Source of the DNA: Rhizobium sp. RU20A
GTDB lineage: Bacteria; Pseudomonadota; Alphaproteobacteria; Rhizobiales; Rhizobiaceae
Assembly (NCBI RefSeq): GCF_900155885.1
Contig: NZ_FTMB01000014.1
Span: forward strand, 1 to 64,000
Direction of reading: 5' to 3'
Length of the DNA: 64,000 bases
Shown piece after piece: positions 52,225 through 62,998 of this stretch. The notes beneath the pieces were generated by a model. That model was given only the letters and a program-made list of their open reading frames with translations, searched no databases and was not told the origin of the DNA. The position numbers were made by a program, and so were the translations under genes. Position 1 is the first letter of the stretch, and each line of letters begins with the position of its first letter.

Positions 52225-54273
52225 ATGAAGTCCCGCTGGTCCGACCAGGAGTTCAAATCCGTCGTCGATGCCTATGTCGCCAAGGGCGTCAACCGCGATC
52301 TCGCGATCCGAACCTACACGACCCGCCTGCTGGGCGTCGATCCGGAACTGGTGCTGCACGGCGGCGGCAACACCTCGGTCAAGACGACCTTCGACGAGAT
52401 GGACGGCTCGCGCGTCGACGTGCTCTGCGTCAAGGGCAGCGGCTGGGACATGGGCACGATCGAGCCGCCGGGCCTGCCGGCCGTGCGCCTCGATCCGCTG
52501 AAGGCGATGGTGAATTTCGAGACGCTGTCGGATGACGACATGGTCATGCTTCAGCGTCGCCTGCTGATCGATCCGGCCGCACCGAACCCGTCGGTCGAAG
52601 CGATCCTGCATGCGCTGCTGCCCTTCAAGCACATTGACCACACCCATGCGAATGCCATCGTCTCGCTGACCAACCAGCCGCATGGCGAGGAGATCGTCCG
52701 CGAACTCTTCCCTGACGCGATCATCGTGCCCTATGTCATGCCCGGCTTCGATCTCGCCAAGGCCTGCGACAAGGCCTTCAAGGCCAACCCCAAGGCCGAC
52801 GGCATGATCCTTCTCAAGCACGGCATCTTCACCTGGTCGGAGGATGCGCGCACCTCCTACGAGGACATGATTGCGAAAATCGACAAGGCGGAAAAGCGCA
52901 TTGCGCAGGGCAATCCCAAGCCCTTCAAGAGCATTGCCGTTCCAGCCAAGCTTGCTTCCGCCGCCGAGATCGCGCCAGTCATCCGCGGCGCAATCGCCAT
53001 CGATACGGGCGTCGAGGGCCAGCCGAAGCGCTTCGTGCTGGAGCATCGCACGGGCGAGAAGATCCTCGATTTCTGCAACGCGGAGAATCTGAACAGCCTG
53101 GTGCGTCGCGGCAATGCAACGCCGGAGCACGTCATCCACATCAAGCGTTTCGGCGTGGCGCTGCCGGTGCCGGTGGCCGGTGAACTCGACCAGTGGGCGG
53201 AGACGGTGCGCAAGGCGGTCGCGGACTACAAGGCGGAATACACCGCCTATTTCGAACGCAACAATGCCCGCGTCGGCGGCATCAAGACGATGCTCGATCC
53301 GATGCCGCGCGCCTTCTATGTGGCCGGCGTCGGCATCTTCTCGGCCGGTGCGGCGCGCAAGAATGCGCTTGTCGGTGCCGACGTGATCGAGGCGACCATC
53401 AATGTCATCACCAATGCCGAAGGGATCGACGCCTTTGAGGCGCTGTCGGAAGAGGATCTCTTCGATCTCGAATACTGGTCGCTGGAACAGGTGAAGCTGA
53501 CCAAGGTGCAGGAAAAGCCCCTGACGCGTCAGGTCGCCATCGTCACGGGCGGGGCGAGCGGCCTTGGCCTTGCGGTCGCTGAAGCGCTCAAGGCGGAGGG
53601 CGCGGAGATCGCGCTGGTCGATATTTCCGAGGAGGCCCTGACGCGGGAGGCAAAGCGGCTCGGTGCGCTTCCGGTCGTCTGCGACGTCACCAAGCCCGAA
53701 GCGGTCGATGCGGCGGTCGCCAAGGTCGCCGGCCATTTCGGCGGCGTCGATATCCTCATCTCGAATGCGGGCGCCGCCTTCCAGGGCAAGCTGGTGTCGG
53801 TGGACGAGGAGACGTTCCGTAGGGCTTTCGACCTCAACTTCTGGAGCCACCACTACATGGCACGCGCCGTGGTGAAGGTGATGGAGACGCAGAAGACCGG
53901 CGGCGCCATCGTCTTCAACGTCTCGAAGCAAGCGGTCAATCCCGGTGCCGATTTCGGCCCCTATGGCACGTCGAAGGCGGCGCTGATGGCCCTGATGCGG
54001 CAATATGCGATCGAGCATGGCGCTTCCGGCATCACGTCGAATGCCGTCAATGCCGACCGGATCCGCACGGGCCTGATGACCGACCAGATGGTGGCCGATC
54101 GCTCCAAGGCGCGCGGCATCTCGGCCGAGGAATACATGCGTGGCAATCTGGTGCGGCGCGAAGTGACCGGTGCCGACGTGGCGGCCGCCTTCGTGCACCT
54201 CGCCAAGGCCCGCACCTCGACGGGCGCCGTCGTCACCGTCGATGGCGGCAATGTCGCAGCGATGATGCGGTAA
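52225..54273 (+). CDS. Bifunctional class II aldolase / short-chain dehydrogenase (RhaD-like)
   Basis: A 682-residue fusion. The N-terminal class II aldolase domain (about 1-400) has HGGGNTSVK at 45-53 and the zinc-site histidines in HIDHTHANA at 136-144. The C-terminal SDR domain (about 430-682) has VTGGASGLGLA, NAGAAF, and YGTSK. Rhizobial RhaD has this layout and cleaves rhamnulose 1-phosphate to DHAP and lactaldehyde, which the SDR half oxidises. No rhamnose isomerase, mutarotase or RhaRSTPQ transporter is present, so a different sugar or polyol phosphate is likely. Start follows AGGAAAGGAAATGCC. Confidence 0.9.
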   Translation: MKSRWSDQEFKSVVDAYVAKGVNRDLAIRTYTTRLLGVDPELVLHGGGNTSVKTTFDEMDGSRVDVLCVKGSGWDMGTIEPPGLPAVRLDPLKAMVNFETLSDDDMVMLQRRLLIDPAAPNPSVEAILHALLPFKHIDHTHANAIVSLTNQPHGEEIVRELFPDAIIVPYVMPGFDLAKACDKAFKANPKADGMILLKHGIFTWSEDARTSYEDMIAKIDKAEKRIAQGNPKPFKSIAVPAKLASAAEIAPVIRGAIAIDTGVEGQPKRFVLEHRTGEKILDFCNAENLNSLVRRGNATPEHVIHIKRFGVALPVPVAGELDQWAETVRKAVADYKAEYTAYFERNNARVGGIKTMLDPMPRAFYVAGVGIFSAGAARKNALVGADVIEATINVITNAEGIDAFEALSEEDLFDLEYWSLEQVKLTKVQEKPLTRQVAIVTGGASGLGLAVAEALKAEGAEIALVDISEEALTREAKRLGALPVVCDVTKPEAVDAAVAKVAGHFGGVDILISNAGAAFQGKLVSVDEETFRRAFDLNFWSHHYMARAVVKVMETQKTGGAIVFNVSKQAVNPGADFGPYGTSKAALMALMRQYAIEHGASGITSNAVNADRIRTGLMTDQMVADRSKARGISAEEYMRGNLVRREVTGADVAAAFVHLAKARTSTGAVVTVDGGNVAAMMR

Positions 54274-54284
54274 CGCTGGGCGCG

Positions 54285-54312
54285 GCATGCCGGGGATGGC
54301 TTTCCGGCATGC
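54285..54312 (+). terminator. Possible terminator or attenuator hairpin
   Basis: GCATGCCGG at 54285-54293 pairs perfectly with CCGGCATGC at 54304-54312 around a ten-base loop, just past the aldolase/SDR stop. GTCCTTTCGG follows, a weak T-run, so it may be partial termination before the GpsA-like gene. Confidence 0.4.
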
Positions 54313-54403
54313 GTCCTTTCGGCTAGCGGGGCGCGACCCGCAAGGTTTTGGGATTTGGCAAGAGCGGGCAGCGATGCGATGCCCCGGAAGGTGAGTGAGG
54401 CGC

Positions 54404-55429
54404 ATGGCAAGGATCCTGATCCTCGGTGCGGGTGTGATGGGCACGGCGCTGGCGGTGCCGGCAGCGGATAACGGGCATGCGGTGACGGTCGTCGGTACGC
54501 CGCTGGATGGCGCGGTCATCGAACGTCTGAAGACGCCGGGTGGCGTGCATCCGAAGCTTGATCATCCGCTGGCGCCAAGTGTCACGGCGCTTGCCGACGG
54601 CGAACTCAGGCCGGAGCACATGGCGGCCGCCGATCTCGTCATCATCGGCGTCAGCAGCCCCGGCATCCCCTGGGCCATCCAGCGGCTCAACGAAACGCTG
54701 CTTGCGCCGAAGCCCGTTGCCTTCGTCACCAAGGGGCTCGACCGGCAGGATGGCAGCATCGTTTCCTATGCCGAGACCATTCCGGGACAGGTGAAAACGA
54801 TCTCCGCCTTCATCGGCATTGGCGGCCCGTGCATTGCGCGCGAACTTGCCAACCGCTACCCGACAACCAGCGTCTATTCCTGCCGTGATCGGAAGGCTGC
54901 CGAAATTGCGCGCTCGCTGATGCGGACGCCCTATTACCGGCTGGATGTCACCGACGACGCCACAGGCGTCGAGTGCTGTGCGGCGCTGAAGAACTTCTTC
55001 GCGATCGGCGTCAGCGCCATGCAGACGCGCTATCCGGATCATGGTCGCCCGGATGGCCAGTCGAAGAACCCGACGGCGGCCGCTTTCACGCAAGCCGCTT
55101 GCGAAATGGCGCGGCTATGCGAGATGATCGGCGGGCGGCGGGAGACGGCTTACGATCTCGCTGGCATCGGCGACCTGCATGTCACGGTTGGCGGCGGCCG
55201 CAACAGCCGGCTCGGCCATGGGCTCGGGGAGGATCGCAGCGTCGATGACGTCATGTCCGGCGCGCTGGCGGGCGAGACCGTCGAGGGCATCGACACGGCC
55301 CGCGTGCTGGTCGATCTCTTGAAGACGCTTCCTGAGACGCGGCGCGAATTCCCGCTGGCCTGGGCAATCGTGGATGCGGTGCTCGGTGGCGGCAAGCTGG
55401 ATTTCGACTTCCGGCGCCTGTTTGCCTGA
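54404..55429 (+). CDS. NAD(P)H-dependent glycerol-3-phosphate dehydrogenase-like (GpsA family)
   Basis: A 341-residue GpsA-type dehydrogenase. The Rossmann motif ILGAGVMGTALA is at 4-15. It has the catalytic Lys block AALKNFFAIGVS and the family signature GIGDLHVTVGGGRNSRLGHGL, close to the GLGDL-SRN pattern of GpsA. Canonical GpsA links DHAP and sn-glycerol 3-phosphate. The genome should hold a housekeeping gpsA elsewhere, so this operon copy is likely specialised. The ATG at 54404 is preceded by GTGAGGCGC. Confidence 0.85.
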   Translation: MARILILGAGVMGTALAVPAADNGHAVTVVGTPLDGAVIERLKTPGGVHPKLDHPLAPSVTALADGELRPEHMAAADLVIIGVSSPGIPWAIQRLNETLLAPKPVAFVTKGLDRQDGSIVSYAETIPGQVKTISAFIGIGGPCIARELANRYPTTSVYSCRDRKAAEIARSLMRTPYYRLDVTDDATGVECCAALKNFFAIGVSAMQTRYPDHGRPDGQSKNPTAAAFTQAACEMARLCEMIGGRRETAYDLAGIGDLHVTVGGGRNSRLGHGLGEDRSVDDVMSGALAGETVEGIDTARVLVDLLKTLPETRREFPLAWAIVDAVLGGGKLDFDFRRLFA

Positions 55430-55501
55430 GCGCCTTGCGCTGCAACGCAATTGTCACCGTCTCAGGCGAGTGGTAGGTGCAGTGCAGCAAAGGGAATTGC
55501 G

Positions 55502-57133
55502 ATGCTGCCCGTCATCGATCACTACGACACGCTCATGGCTCGTTTCGAATGGGTCATTCCTCAGAGCTTCAACATCGGCGCTGCCGTTTCGGACGCCTGG
55601 GCGGCGCATGAACCGGAGCGGGTCTGCCTCGAACATTTCTCCCCGGATGGACAGCATCAACGGCTGAGCTACGGTCAGTTTGCCGACCAGTCCTCGCGCT
55701 TTGCGGCGGCGCTTGCGGCCTGTGGTGTGGTGGCCGGTGACCGGGTCGCCATCCTCTTGCCGCAGGGCTTCGAAGCCGCGATCGCCCATGTCGGGATCTA
55801 CAAGCTCGGCGCCATCGCCCTGCCGCTGGCGCTGCTTTTCGGCGTCGAGGCGCTCGCCTACCGGCTGAAAGATGCGGGCGCGGTGGCGGTCGTGACGAAC
55901 GGTTTCGGCGCGGAGCGCATCGCTGCCATCCGGTCGGCACTGCCGGATCTGCGTGTCCTCATATCCACGGATACCATGGACGGCGTGCCGTCCTTCGCGG
56001 CACTCGTCGCGGCACACCCGCCAATTGCAGCCATTGCCGATACGGGGCCGGACGACCCCGCCATGATGATCTACACCTCCGGCACGACGGGGCCGCCGAA
56101 GGGTGCGCTGCATGGCCATCGCGTTCTGCTCGGCCATGTGCCAGGTTTCCAGTTCCACCATGATTTCCTGCCGCAGCCGGGCGACCGCATGTGGACGCCG
56201 GCCGACTGGGCCTGGGCGGGCGGGCTGCTGAATGCGCTGCTGCCCTCGCTGCTGCTCGGCGTTCCCGTGGTTTCGTCGCCGGCGCAGAAATTCGATCCGC
56301 ACATGGCCTTCAGCATTCTGGCGGAGATGGATGTGCGCAACGCGTTCATCCCGCCGACGGCCCTGAGGTTGATGAAGGCGGTGGAGCGGCCGCGCGACCA
56401 TTACGATCTCAAGCTTCGCACCATCGGTTCGGCGGGCGAGGCGCTGGGGCGCGAGACCTTCGAATGGGCGCGGGATGCTCTCGGGATCGAGGTCGCCGAA
56501 TTCTACGGGCAGACGGAGTGCAATATCGTGCTGTCGTCATCGGCCGCCTGCGGCGTCATCAAGGGCGGTTCGATGGGCAAGGCGGCTCCCGGCCACCGCG
56601 TCGCCATCATCGATGACGCGGGGCGCGTGCTGCCGGCCGGGTCCATCGGGCAGGTGGCGGTGCAGCGTCCCGACCCCGTGATGTTCCTCGGCTACTGGAA
56701 GAACGAGGACGCGACGGACCGCAAGTTCATCGGCGACTGGATGACCACAGGTGACCAGGGCGTCATGGATGCGGAGGGATATTTCACCTTCTTCGGCCGC
56801 GACGACGATGTCATTACTTCTTCCGGTTATCGGATCGGGCCGGGCGAGATCGAGGATTGCCTTGTTGGCCACCCTGCCGTGCAACTTGCCGCCGTTGTCG
56901 GCAAGCCCGACCCGGTGCGCACGGAGATCGTCAAGGCCTATGTGGTACTGGCGCCCGGCCAGACGCCGTCCGAAGCGCTGGAGCGAGAGATCCGCGACTG
57001 GGTGAAGACGCGGCTTTCCATGCACGAATATCCGCGGGAGATTGCCTTCGTCGACGCGCTGCCGCTGACAACGTCCGGCAAGGTGATCCGCCGCCTGCTG
57101 CGTGACAAGGCGGTGGCGGAAGCGGCGGAGTAG
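55502..57133 (+). CDS. AMP-binding acyl-CoA synthetase
   Basis: A 543-residue adenylate-forming ligase. The P-loop YTSGTTGPPKG starts at residue 191. Other blocks are EFYGQTECN (A5), WMTTGDQGVMDAEGYFTFFGRDDDVITSSGYRIGP (A7-A8), and the catalytic Lys in LPLTTSGKVIRR near 530. The sequence resembles medium-chain or aromatic acyl-CoA synthetases of the acetyl-CoA synthetase branch. The ATG at 55502 follows AAAGGGAATTGCG. It starts 72 bp after the GpsA-like gene, so it may be the last gene of that operon or an independent one. Confidence 0.85.
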   Translation: MLPVIDHYDTLMARFEWVIPQSFNIGAAVSDAWAAHEPERVCLEHFSPDGQHQRLSYGQFADQSSRFAAALAACGVVAGDRVAILLPQGFEAAIAHVGIYKLGAIALPLALLFGVEALAYRLKDAGAVAVVTNGFGAERIAAIRSALPDLRVLISTDTMDGVPSFAALVAAHPPIAAIADTGPDDPAMMIYTSGTTGPPKGALHGHRVLLGHVPGFQFHHDFLPQPGDRMWTPADWAWAGGLLNALLPSLLLGVPVVSSPAQKFDPHMAFSILAEMDVRNAFIPPTALRLMKAVERPRDHYDLKLRTIGSAGEALGRETFEWARDALGIEVAEFYGQTECNIVLSSSAACGVIKGGSMGKAAPGHRVAIIDDAGRVLPAGSIGQVAVQRPDPVMFLGYWKNEDATDRKFIGDWMTTGDQGVMDAEGYFTFFGRDDDVITSSGYRIGPGEIEDCLVGHPAVQLAAVVGKPDPVRTEIVKAYVVLAPGQTPSEALEREIRDWVKTRLSMHEYPREIAFVDALPLTTSGKVIRRLLRDKAVAEAAE

Positions 57134-57142
57134 GCCTCCGCT

Positions 57143-58420
57143 TCAGCGTTTCCCCGGCGAAAGAGCACGGATCTTCTCGCGCAGAAGGCGGGCAATGTTG
57201 CGGGTGTTGCGGTAAAGGTGCAGTTGCGCGGCCACCTGCCTCACCTCGCGGTCGCGATTGTGATCGAGGCCAATGACGATGCTGGCGATCTCGTCGCGCT
57301 CCTCCCACAGACGGCTCATGACCGGATGGTCCGGCACGGCGCAGCTATCGGTGCGCCGGATGTTGGCGTCATCCAGATGCCATTCCGTCAGTTCCGCGAC
57401 CAGCAGTTTGCCAGGCGAGTAGCGGGCATAGGTCTCGTCATAGGCGGTCTTCCAGGTATAGGCATCGCCGGCCATGATGAACACCACCATGGCGGCGATC
57501 GGCTTGTCGTCCAGATCGAGCGTGTGGATGCGCACGCAGTCGGCTTCGGCAAGATTGGTGATGGCCTCGCGCGTGAAGGCGGCTCGATAGCGATCCATGA
57601 CGAGGGCGGAGCGCTCCTCGCCCTTCCATCCACCCGCCTCAAGCGCCAGGAAGTCCTCCATGCGCGTCCGTATTTCATCCGGCTGGCGCGCGACCGAGTA
57701 GGTCAGGCGGCCAAGCTGCTCGAGCTTGTTCCACTGGCGGCGCAACTCGCGGAAATGGGCGGGGCTGATTGCCTTGCGCAGATAGGTCTCACCGTCGAGC
57801 AGGCTTTCCAGCATGGGGCGAGACACGGTATCGGAAACGGTCAGCGGCAGGTTCCGGCCGATTGCCACGGCGCGCACAAGCTGGGCGACCTTGCCGTTCA
57901 TGCGCATGTCGGGCAGCACGAGGATGCGGGGCAGGCCGGCCTTGGGGTCGCGCAGGGCTTCCAGGAGATTGTCGATGGTGATGGAGGCTTCCTCGGCATC
58001 GACCAGGGGCACACCGAGCGGGCCGAAGGGGTTTGCCCAAGCGCGGATGATCGGCGCGCCGACGGAAAAGCCGGGGCGCTCGATGGAAAAGGGCATCAGA
58101 AAGCGCAGCCGACTGCTGTCCTGCTTGTAGTCACGCAGGATCGCCAGCTTGATGACGCGGTCTTCGAGGCGCGGCATGGCAGGCGCCAGGAAATTGCCGG
58201 TGAAGAAGATGTTCGGCTCGATGGCGCGGTTCGACAGGAATTCCATTTCCTCCTGCAACTCGTAGCCGGCGGCAGCGCCATAAATGCTCAGCGACCGGCC
58301 GGGACGCCCGACCTCGATGCGGATCTCGGGTTTTGGCTCATGCTGCTGGACACGGGTGAAGCCGGCCAGATATCCACCTGTTTTTTCGGCGATGTCGGCA
58401 GTGACCTGATAGCGTTCCAT
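57143..58420 (-). CDS. GNAT-type acyltransferase (BioF2-like/FemAB-related)
   Basis: A 425-residue soluble protein with an N-terminal extension (about 1-180) and a BioF2-like/GNAT_6 acyltransferase domain (about 200-370). Typical blocks are FRELRRQWNKLEQLG, FLALEAGGWKGEERSAL, IHTLDLDDKPIAAMVVFIMAGDAYTWKTAYDETYARYSPGKLL. Related proteins act in cellulose, capsule or other surface polymer synthesis. The ATG overlaps the upstream flippase stop by one base (TAATG), so it is coupled to export. Confidence 0.82.
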   Translation of the reverse strand: MERYQVTADIAEKTGGYLAGFTRVQQHEPKPEIRIEVGRPGRSLSIYGAAAGYELQEEMEFLSNRAIEPNIFFTGNFLAPAMPRLEDRVIKLAILRDYKQDSSRLRFLMPFSIERPGFSVGAPIIRAWANPFGPLGVPLVDAEEASITIDNLLEALRDPKAGLPRILVLPDMRMNGKVAQLVRAVAIGRNLPLTVSDTVSRPMLESLLDGETYLRKAISPAHFRELRRQWNKLEQLGRLTYSVARQPDEIRTRMEDFLALEAGGWKGEERSALVMDRYRAAFTREAITNLAEADCVRIHTLDLDDKPIAAMVVFIMAGDAYTWKTAYDETYARYSPGKLLVAELTEWHLDDANIRRTDSCAVPDHPVMSRLWEERDEIASIVIGLDHNRDREVRQVAAQLHLYRNTRNIARLLREKIRALSPGKR

Positions 58421-59838
58421 TATGGTGTTCCCGTCGTGGGTGGAGTTTGCGGCGCAGGCATGCGCGCGAAGGCAAAGAGTGTGAAGCCGAAAGTCCGGCG
58501 TACGGCGAGATGTAGCATGAGCGCCTCGCAGAGCATGGCGCCGGCCGTGGCGGCGGCCGTGCCCGTCAGACCGAAGGCGGGAATCAGCGTCACGTTCAGC
58601 GAAATGTTGATGGCAAGCGCGGTTGCATAGAGGAGGGCGCAGAGCCGCTGTTGTCCCGCCATGGTGAGGAAGGCTTCCGCCGGGCCAACCAGCGCCTTTG
58701 CCATCATGCCTGCAAACAGGATGAACATCAGCGCGTAGCCGTCACCGAAGGCCGGGCCGAAGAGCGAGAGCAGGAAGGGGCCGGCCAAGAGCACGAGCGT
58801 ACCGATGGCAAGTGAGGGCCAGAAGGACCAGCGGGCGCTCTCGAGCGCGATTGCGGCGAGATGATCCTTGTCTTTCGCGGCCATGGCGGCCGAAAAACGC
58901 GGCGCGGACGCGGCCTTGACCGAGAACATCACGAACTGCACCAGCGCCATGGTCTTGGCGGCGGCGAAGTAGATCGCCACGCTTTGCGGATCGAGATAGA
59001 GCCCGACGACGATGACGTCGGAATTGGTCAGCAGAAAGCCGAAGCCCTCGATGAGGAAAATCGGTGCCGCGACTTTCAGCCAGGCCGAGAAATCGATGGC
59101 GAGCGGGCCACGCGGATAGTGGCGCCGGAGCTTGCGGGTCAGCAGCACATATTGACCCACGCTCGTCACGTAGGTGGCGGCAAGTGCGGCCGTCATGGCG
59201 ATCTCGGCCGTGTGCGGCTCGCCGCTTGCCGCAAAGAGAACCATGAAGGCGAGGATCAGAAGGGGGCGCACGATATAGGTGGGGCTGAGCGCTCGCAGGG
59301 CCCAGCTATGGGCGCGTGCGGTTCCTTCCATGGCATCCCCGAGGGCGATCATCGGCAGAAGAAAGATGCCGAGGGTCAGCGGCACAAGATAATAGGCTTC
59401 AATGACATCCCCGAGCAGCCAGATCACGGCAAAGCCGATGGCGGCGAGAAGCGTCGCGGCGCCCATGGCGAAGATGCGCACGGTTGCCATGATGCCGCGG
59501 ATCTCGGCCATTGCGCCAGCGGCCCCGTAGCCCGGCAGGAATCGGATGATGGTGGAGTGGAAGCCGAAGCAGGAGAGGTTGCCGAAGAGAACGGCAAGCG
59601 ACCAGACGAAGACGAAGATGCCGTATTCGAATTCGCCCATGAGGCGCGCGAGGATGATCTGGGAAACGAAGGCGATGGCGGCGGAGAGCACCCGCACCGC
59701 AAAGGCGATCAGCGCCATGCGCTGGGCAAGAGCGCGCTGGTCGTTGCCGCGCAGGGCACCCATCACCTTGCGGCCCATGCCGAAGGCTTTGGACGCAAGG
59801 CCCCGCTCTAGCCTTTCCGCTGGCTCTACCGCTGACAT
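58420..59838 (-). CDS. Oligosaccharide flippase (Wzx-like, MATE/MVF superfamily)
   Basis: A 472-residue membrane protein with about twelve to fourteen hydrophobic helices, from RVLSAAIAFVSQIILARLMGEFEYGIFVFVW near the N terminus to the C-terminal VRRTFGFTLFAFARM. The family moves lipid-linked oligosaccharides across the inner membrane. The start at 59838 gives MSAVEPAERL; GTG/ATG extension to 59865 is possible. With the acyltransferase it makes a two-gene surface-polysaccharide unit. Confidence 0.85.
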   Translation of the reverse strand: MSAVEPAERLERGLASKAFGMGRKVMGALRGNDQRALAQRMALIAFAVRVLSAAIAFVSQIILARLMGEFEYGIFVFVWSLAVLFGNLSCFGFHSTIIRFLPGYGAAGAMAEIRGIMATVRIFAMGAATLLAAIGFAVIWLLGDVIEAYYLVPLTLGIFLLPMIALGDAMEGTARAHSWALRALSPTYIVRPLLILAFMVLFAASGEPHTAEIAMTAALAATYVTSVGQYVLLTRKLRRHYPRGPLAIDFSAWLKVAAPIFLIEGFGFLLTNSDVIVVGLYLDPQSVAIYFAAAKTMALVQFVMFSVKAASAPRFSAAMAAKDKDHLAAIALESARWSFWPSLAIGTLVLLAGPFLLSLFGPAFGDGYALMFILFAGMMAKALVGPAEAFLTMAGQQRLCALLYATALAINISLNVTLIPAFGLTGTAAATAGAMLCEALMLHLAVRRTFGFTLFAFARMPAPQTPPTTGTP

Positions 59839-59970
59839 GAACGCAACTACCCGGACGCAGAACACACTGGCGTCACTCTTGCCCGAACAGCGTTAACAAA
59901 GGGTTCGGATCGCGTTCGCGCGTCTGTTCCGGCGGGGTCCAGATCGCCGTTGCTGGCCGCGGCGGAAACG

Positions 59971-59994
59971 AAAAAGGCCGCCCCAGGGGCGACC
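59971..59994 (-). terminator. Rho-independent terminator of secA
   Basis: On the minus strand GGTCGCCC pairs with GGGCGGCC (8 bp with one G-T) and a three-base loop, followed by TTTTTCGTTT. It starts 50 bp past the secA stop. Confidence 0.85.
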
Positions 59995-60043
59995 TTCCAA
60001 ATGCGCTCCAGCACGTGGCTGAAGCGGAGCCGATGGTTTTGCC

Positions 60044-62752
60044 TCAGGCTTCCAGCGCGCCGTGGCAGTGCTTGTACTTCTTGCCGGAACCGCAGGGGCA
60101 GGGCTCGTTGCGACCGACCATGCCCCAGCTCGCTGGGTTCTGCGGATCGCGGTCGGAATCGGAGGCAACGGCCTGGAAGCCGCCGCCGAACTCGTCTTCG
60201 CCGGTGGTGGCGTCGATATGGTGGGCGGCCATTTCCGGCGGCGCGGGCTGCGGGGCTTGGGCGGCTTCCTGCACGATCTCGACGCGCATCATCTGCGCGG
60301 TCACGGCCTGGCGAAGGTTCCCCAACAGCGCGTTGAAGAGTTCGAATGCCTCGGACTTGTATTCCTGCAGCGGATCGCGCTGGGCATAGCCGCGGAAGCC
60401 GATGACGGAGCGCAGGTGGTCGAGATTGACGATGTGCTCGCGCCAGAGGTGGTCGAGCGTCTGCAGGATCACCGAACGTTCGACATAGTTCATGATCTCG
60501 GCGCCGAAGCGCTCGGCGCGATCGGCGGCAGCCTTATCGGCGGCCTCGGTGATGCGCTCGCGGATATCGGCTTCGTCGATGCCTTCTTCTGCAGCCCATT
60601 CGGCGACTGGGAGGTCGAGGTTGAGAATGCCCTGTACGTCGGTCTTGAGGCCGGCAATATCCCACTGCTCGGCATAGGCCTTTTCGGGGATGCGCTTGGC
60701 GACGATGTCCTCGATGACTTCGTGGCGCATGTCGGTGATGGTCTCGGTGACGCTTTCGGCATCCATCAACTCGATGCGCTGCTCGAAGATCACCTTGCGC
60801 TGGTCATTCAGAACGTCGTCGTACTTGAGGAGATTCTTGCGGATGTCGAAGTTGCGGGCTTCGACCTTCTTCTGGGCGCGTTCAAGCGCCTTGTTGATCC
60901 AGGGGTGGACGATCGCCTCGCCGTCCTTGAGGCCGAGCTTCTGCAGCATGGAGTCCATGCGCTCGGAGCCGAAGATGCGCATCAGGTCGTCCTGGAGCGA
61001 CAGGTAGAACTTGGAGCGGCCCGGGTCGCCCTGACGCCCGGAGCGGCCGCGCAGCTGGTTGTCGATGCGGCGGCTTTCGTGACGCTCGGTGGCGAGAACA
61101 TAGAGGCCGCCGGCGGCGAGAGCCTTTTCCTTCAGCACCTTGATGTTTTCGCGGATCGCCGCTTCCTGCGCGTCGCGCTGCGGGCCCGGCTCGACGCCGG
61201 CCAGCTCGCGCTCGATGCGCATGTCGGCATTGCCGCCGAGCTGGATGTCGGTGCCGCGGCCGGCCATGTTGGTGGCGATGGTGACGGCGCCGGGCACGCC
61301 GGCCTGGCTGACGATATAGGCTTCCTGCTCGTGGTAGCGGGCGTTGAGGACCTGGAAGTCCTTGAAGCCTTCCCGGCGCAGCATTTCAGCCAGAAGCTCG
61401 GACTTTTCGATCGAGGTGGTGCCGACGAGGATCGGCTGGCCGCGCCCGCTGGCATCCTTGATCTCGGTGATGATCGCCTTGTACTTCTCTTCCGCGGTCC
61501 GGTAGACCTCGTCGTCCTCGTCGCGGCGCTGGATCGGCAGGTTGGTCGGCACTTCGACGACGTCGAGGCCGTAGATGTTGCCGAATTCCTCGGCTTCGGT
61601 CGAGGCCGTGCCGGTCATGCCGGCCAGCTTGTCGTACATGCGGAAATAGTTCTGGAAGGTAATCGAGGCCAGCGTCTGGTTTTCCGGCTGGATCTGTACC
61701 TTTTCCTTGGCTTCGAGCGCCTGATGCTGGCCCTCGGAGTAGCGGCGGCCCGGCATCATGCGTCCCGTGAACTCGTCGATGATGACGATCTCGTCGTTGC
61801 GGACGATGTAGTCCTTGTCGCGCTGGAATAGCTTGTGGGCCTTCAGTGCGTTGTTGACGTGGTGGACGATGGCGACGTTTTCGACGTCATAAAGGCTCTC
61901 GCCTTTCAGCAACCCGGCCTGGCGCAGCAGTCCTTCGAGCTTCTCGGTGCCCTCCTCGGAGAAGTTTGCCGAGCGCTGCTTTTCATCGATCTCGTAGTCT
62001 TCCGCCGAAAGCATCGGGATGAAGGCGTCGATGGTGTTGTAGAGTTCGGAGCGGTCGTCCAGCGGGCCGGAGATGATCAGCGGCGTGCGGGCTTCGTCGA
62101 CGAGGATCGAATCCACTTCGTCGACGATGGCGAAGAAGTGGTCGCGCTGCACCATCTGGCGGCGGTCATACTTCATGTTGTCGCGCAGATAGTCGAAGCC
62201 GAGTTCGTTGTTCGTCGCATAGGTGATGTCGGCGGCATAGGCGGCGCGGCGCTCGTCGTCCGACAGGCCGTGCACGATAATGCCCGTGGACAAACCGAGG
62301 AAGCCGTAGAGCTTGCTCATGATCGTCGCGTCGCGGCTTGCGAGGTAGTCGTTGACGGTCACGACATGCACGCCCTTGCCGGCGAGCGCATTCAGATAGA
62401 CGGGGAGCGTCGCCACCAGCGTCTTGCCTTCACCGGTCTTCATTTCAGCGATCGAGCGCTCGTGCAGGATCATGCCGCCCATCAGCTGCACGTCGAAGGG
62501 GCGCATGCCGAGGGTGCGGCGCGCCGCCTCGCGGGCGACGGCGAAGGCGGGGATCAGGATGTCGTCCAGCGTCTTGCCGGCGGCCAGTTCCGCCTTGAAC
62601 TGGGCCGTCTTGCCCTGGAGTTCGGCGTCGGAAAGCGCCTTCATCTCCGCTTCGAGCTTGCCGATCGCTTCCACGCGCGGACGGTAGTTGCGGATGCGGC
62701 GATCGTTGGACGAACCGAAGAGCTTGCGGGCAATGCCGCCGAGGCTGACCAT
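60044..62752 (-). CDS. secA: Preprotein translocase ATPase SecA
   Basis: A 902-residue SecA, the motor that drives unfolded proteins through SecYEG. NBD1 Walker [12 protein letters not shown] is at 104-114, [14 protein letters not shown] contains Walker B, and [16 protein letters not shown] and [21 protein letters not shown] are NBD2 motifs. The C terminus has the zinc SEC-C motif [16 protein letters not shown]. The ATG at 62752 gives [13 protein letters not shown], the family start; a TTG one codon earlier is also open. Single gene followed by a terminator. Confidence 0.98.
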   Translation of the reverse strand: MVSLGGIARKLFGSSNDRRIRNYRPRVEAIGKLEAEMKALSDAELQGKTAQFKAELAAGKTLDDILIPAFAVAREAARRTLGMRPFDVQLMGGMILHERSIAEMKTGEGKTLVATLPVYLNALAGKGVHVVTVNDYLASRDATIMSKLYGFLGLSTGIIVHGLSDDERRAAYAADITYATNNELGFDYLRDNMKYDRRQMVQRDHFFAIVDEVDSILVDEARTPLIISGPLDDRSELYNTIDAFIPMLSAEDYEIDEKQRSANFSEEGTEKLEGLLRQAGLLKGESLYDVENVAIVHHVNNALKAHKLFQRDKDYIVRNDEIVIIDEFTGRMMPGRRYSEGQHQALEAKEKVQIQPENQTLASITFQNYFRMYDKLAGMTGTASTEAEEFGNIYGLDVVEVPTNLPIQRRDEDDEVYRTAEEKYKAIITEIKDASGRGQPILVGTTSIEKSELLAEMLRREGFKDFQVLNARYHEQEAYIVSQAGVPGAVTIATNMAGRGTDIQLGGNADMRIERELAGVEPGPQRDAQEAAIRENIKVLKEKALAAGGLYVLATERHESRRIDNQLRGRSGRQGDPGRSKFYLSLQDDLMRIFGSERMDSMLQKLGLKDGEAIVHPWINKALERAQKKVEARNFDIRKNLLKYDDVLNDQRKVIFEQRIELMDAESVTETITDMRHEVIEDIVAKRIPEKAYAEQWDIAGLKTDVQGILNLDLPVAEWAAEEGIDEADIRERITEAADKAAADRAERFGAEIMNYVERSVILQTLDHLWREHIVNLDHLRSVIGFRGYAQRDPLQEYKSEAFELFNALLGNLRQAVTAQMMRVEIVQEAAQAPQPAPPEMAAHHIDATTGEDEFGGGFQAVASDSDRDPQNPASWGMVGRNEPCPCGSGKKYKHCHGALEA

Positions 62753-62998
62753 CAAATGGTCCTTTCTTTCTCATCTGCCGGGTGTCGGCCCGCGGCATTT
62801 GAAAACCGATGTCGGGCCCGTTCCCGCCCGGAAACTTTTGTGGACGCGAGGTTGCGTGACAGATAAGAGGGGGTCCGGGTTATGTCAACGGCAGTCCGGG
62901 GCGCCAGAGGCTATGAAACGGCCACATTCCGGTGCTTTGCGAGCTGTCACGAGCGGTCCATCGCGGCCCCGTCAACCGAGTTGAAAGGTCATTTTCAG

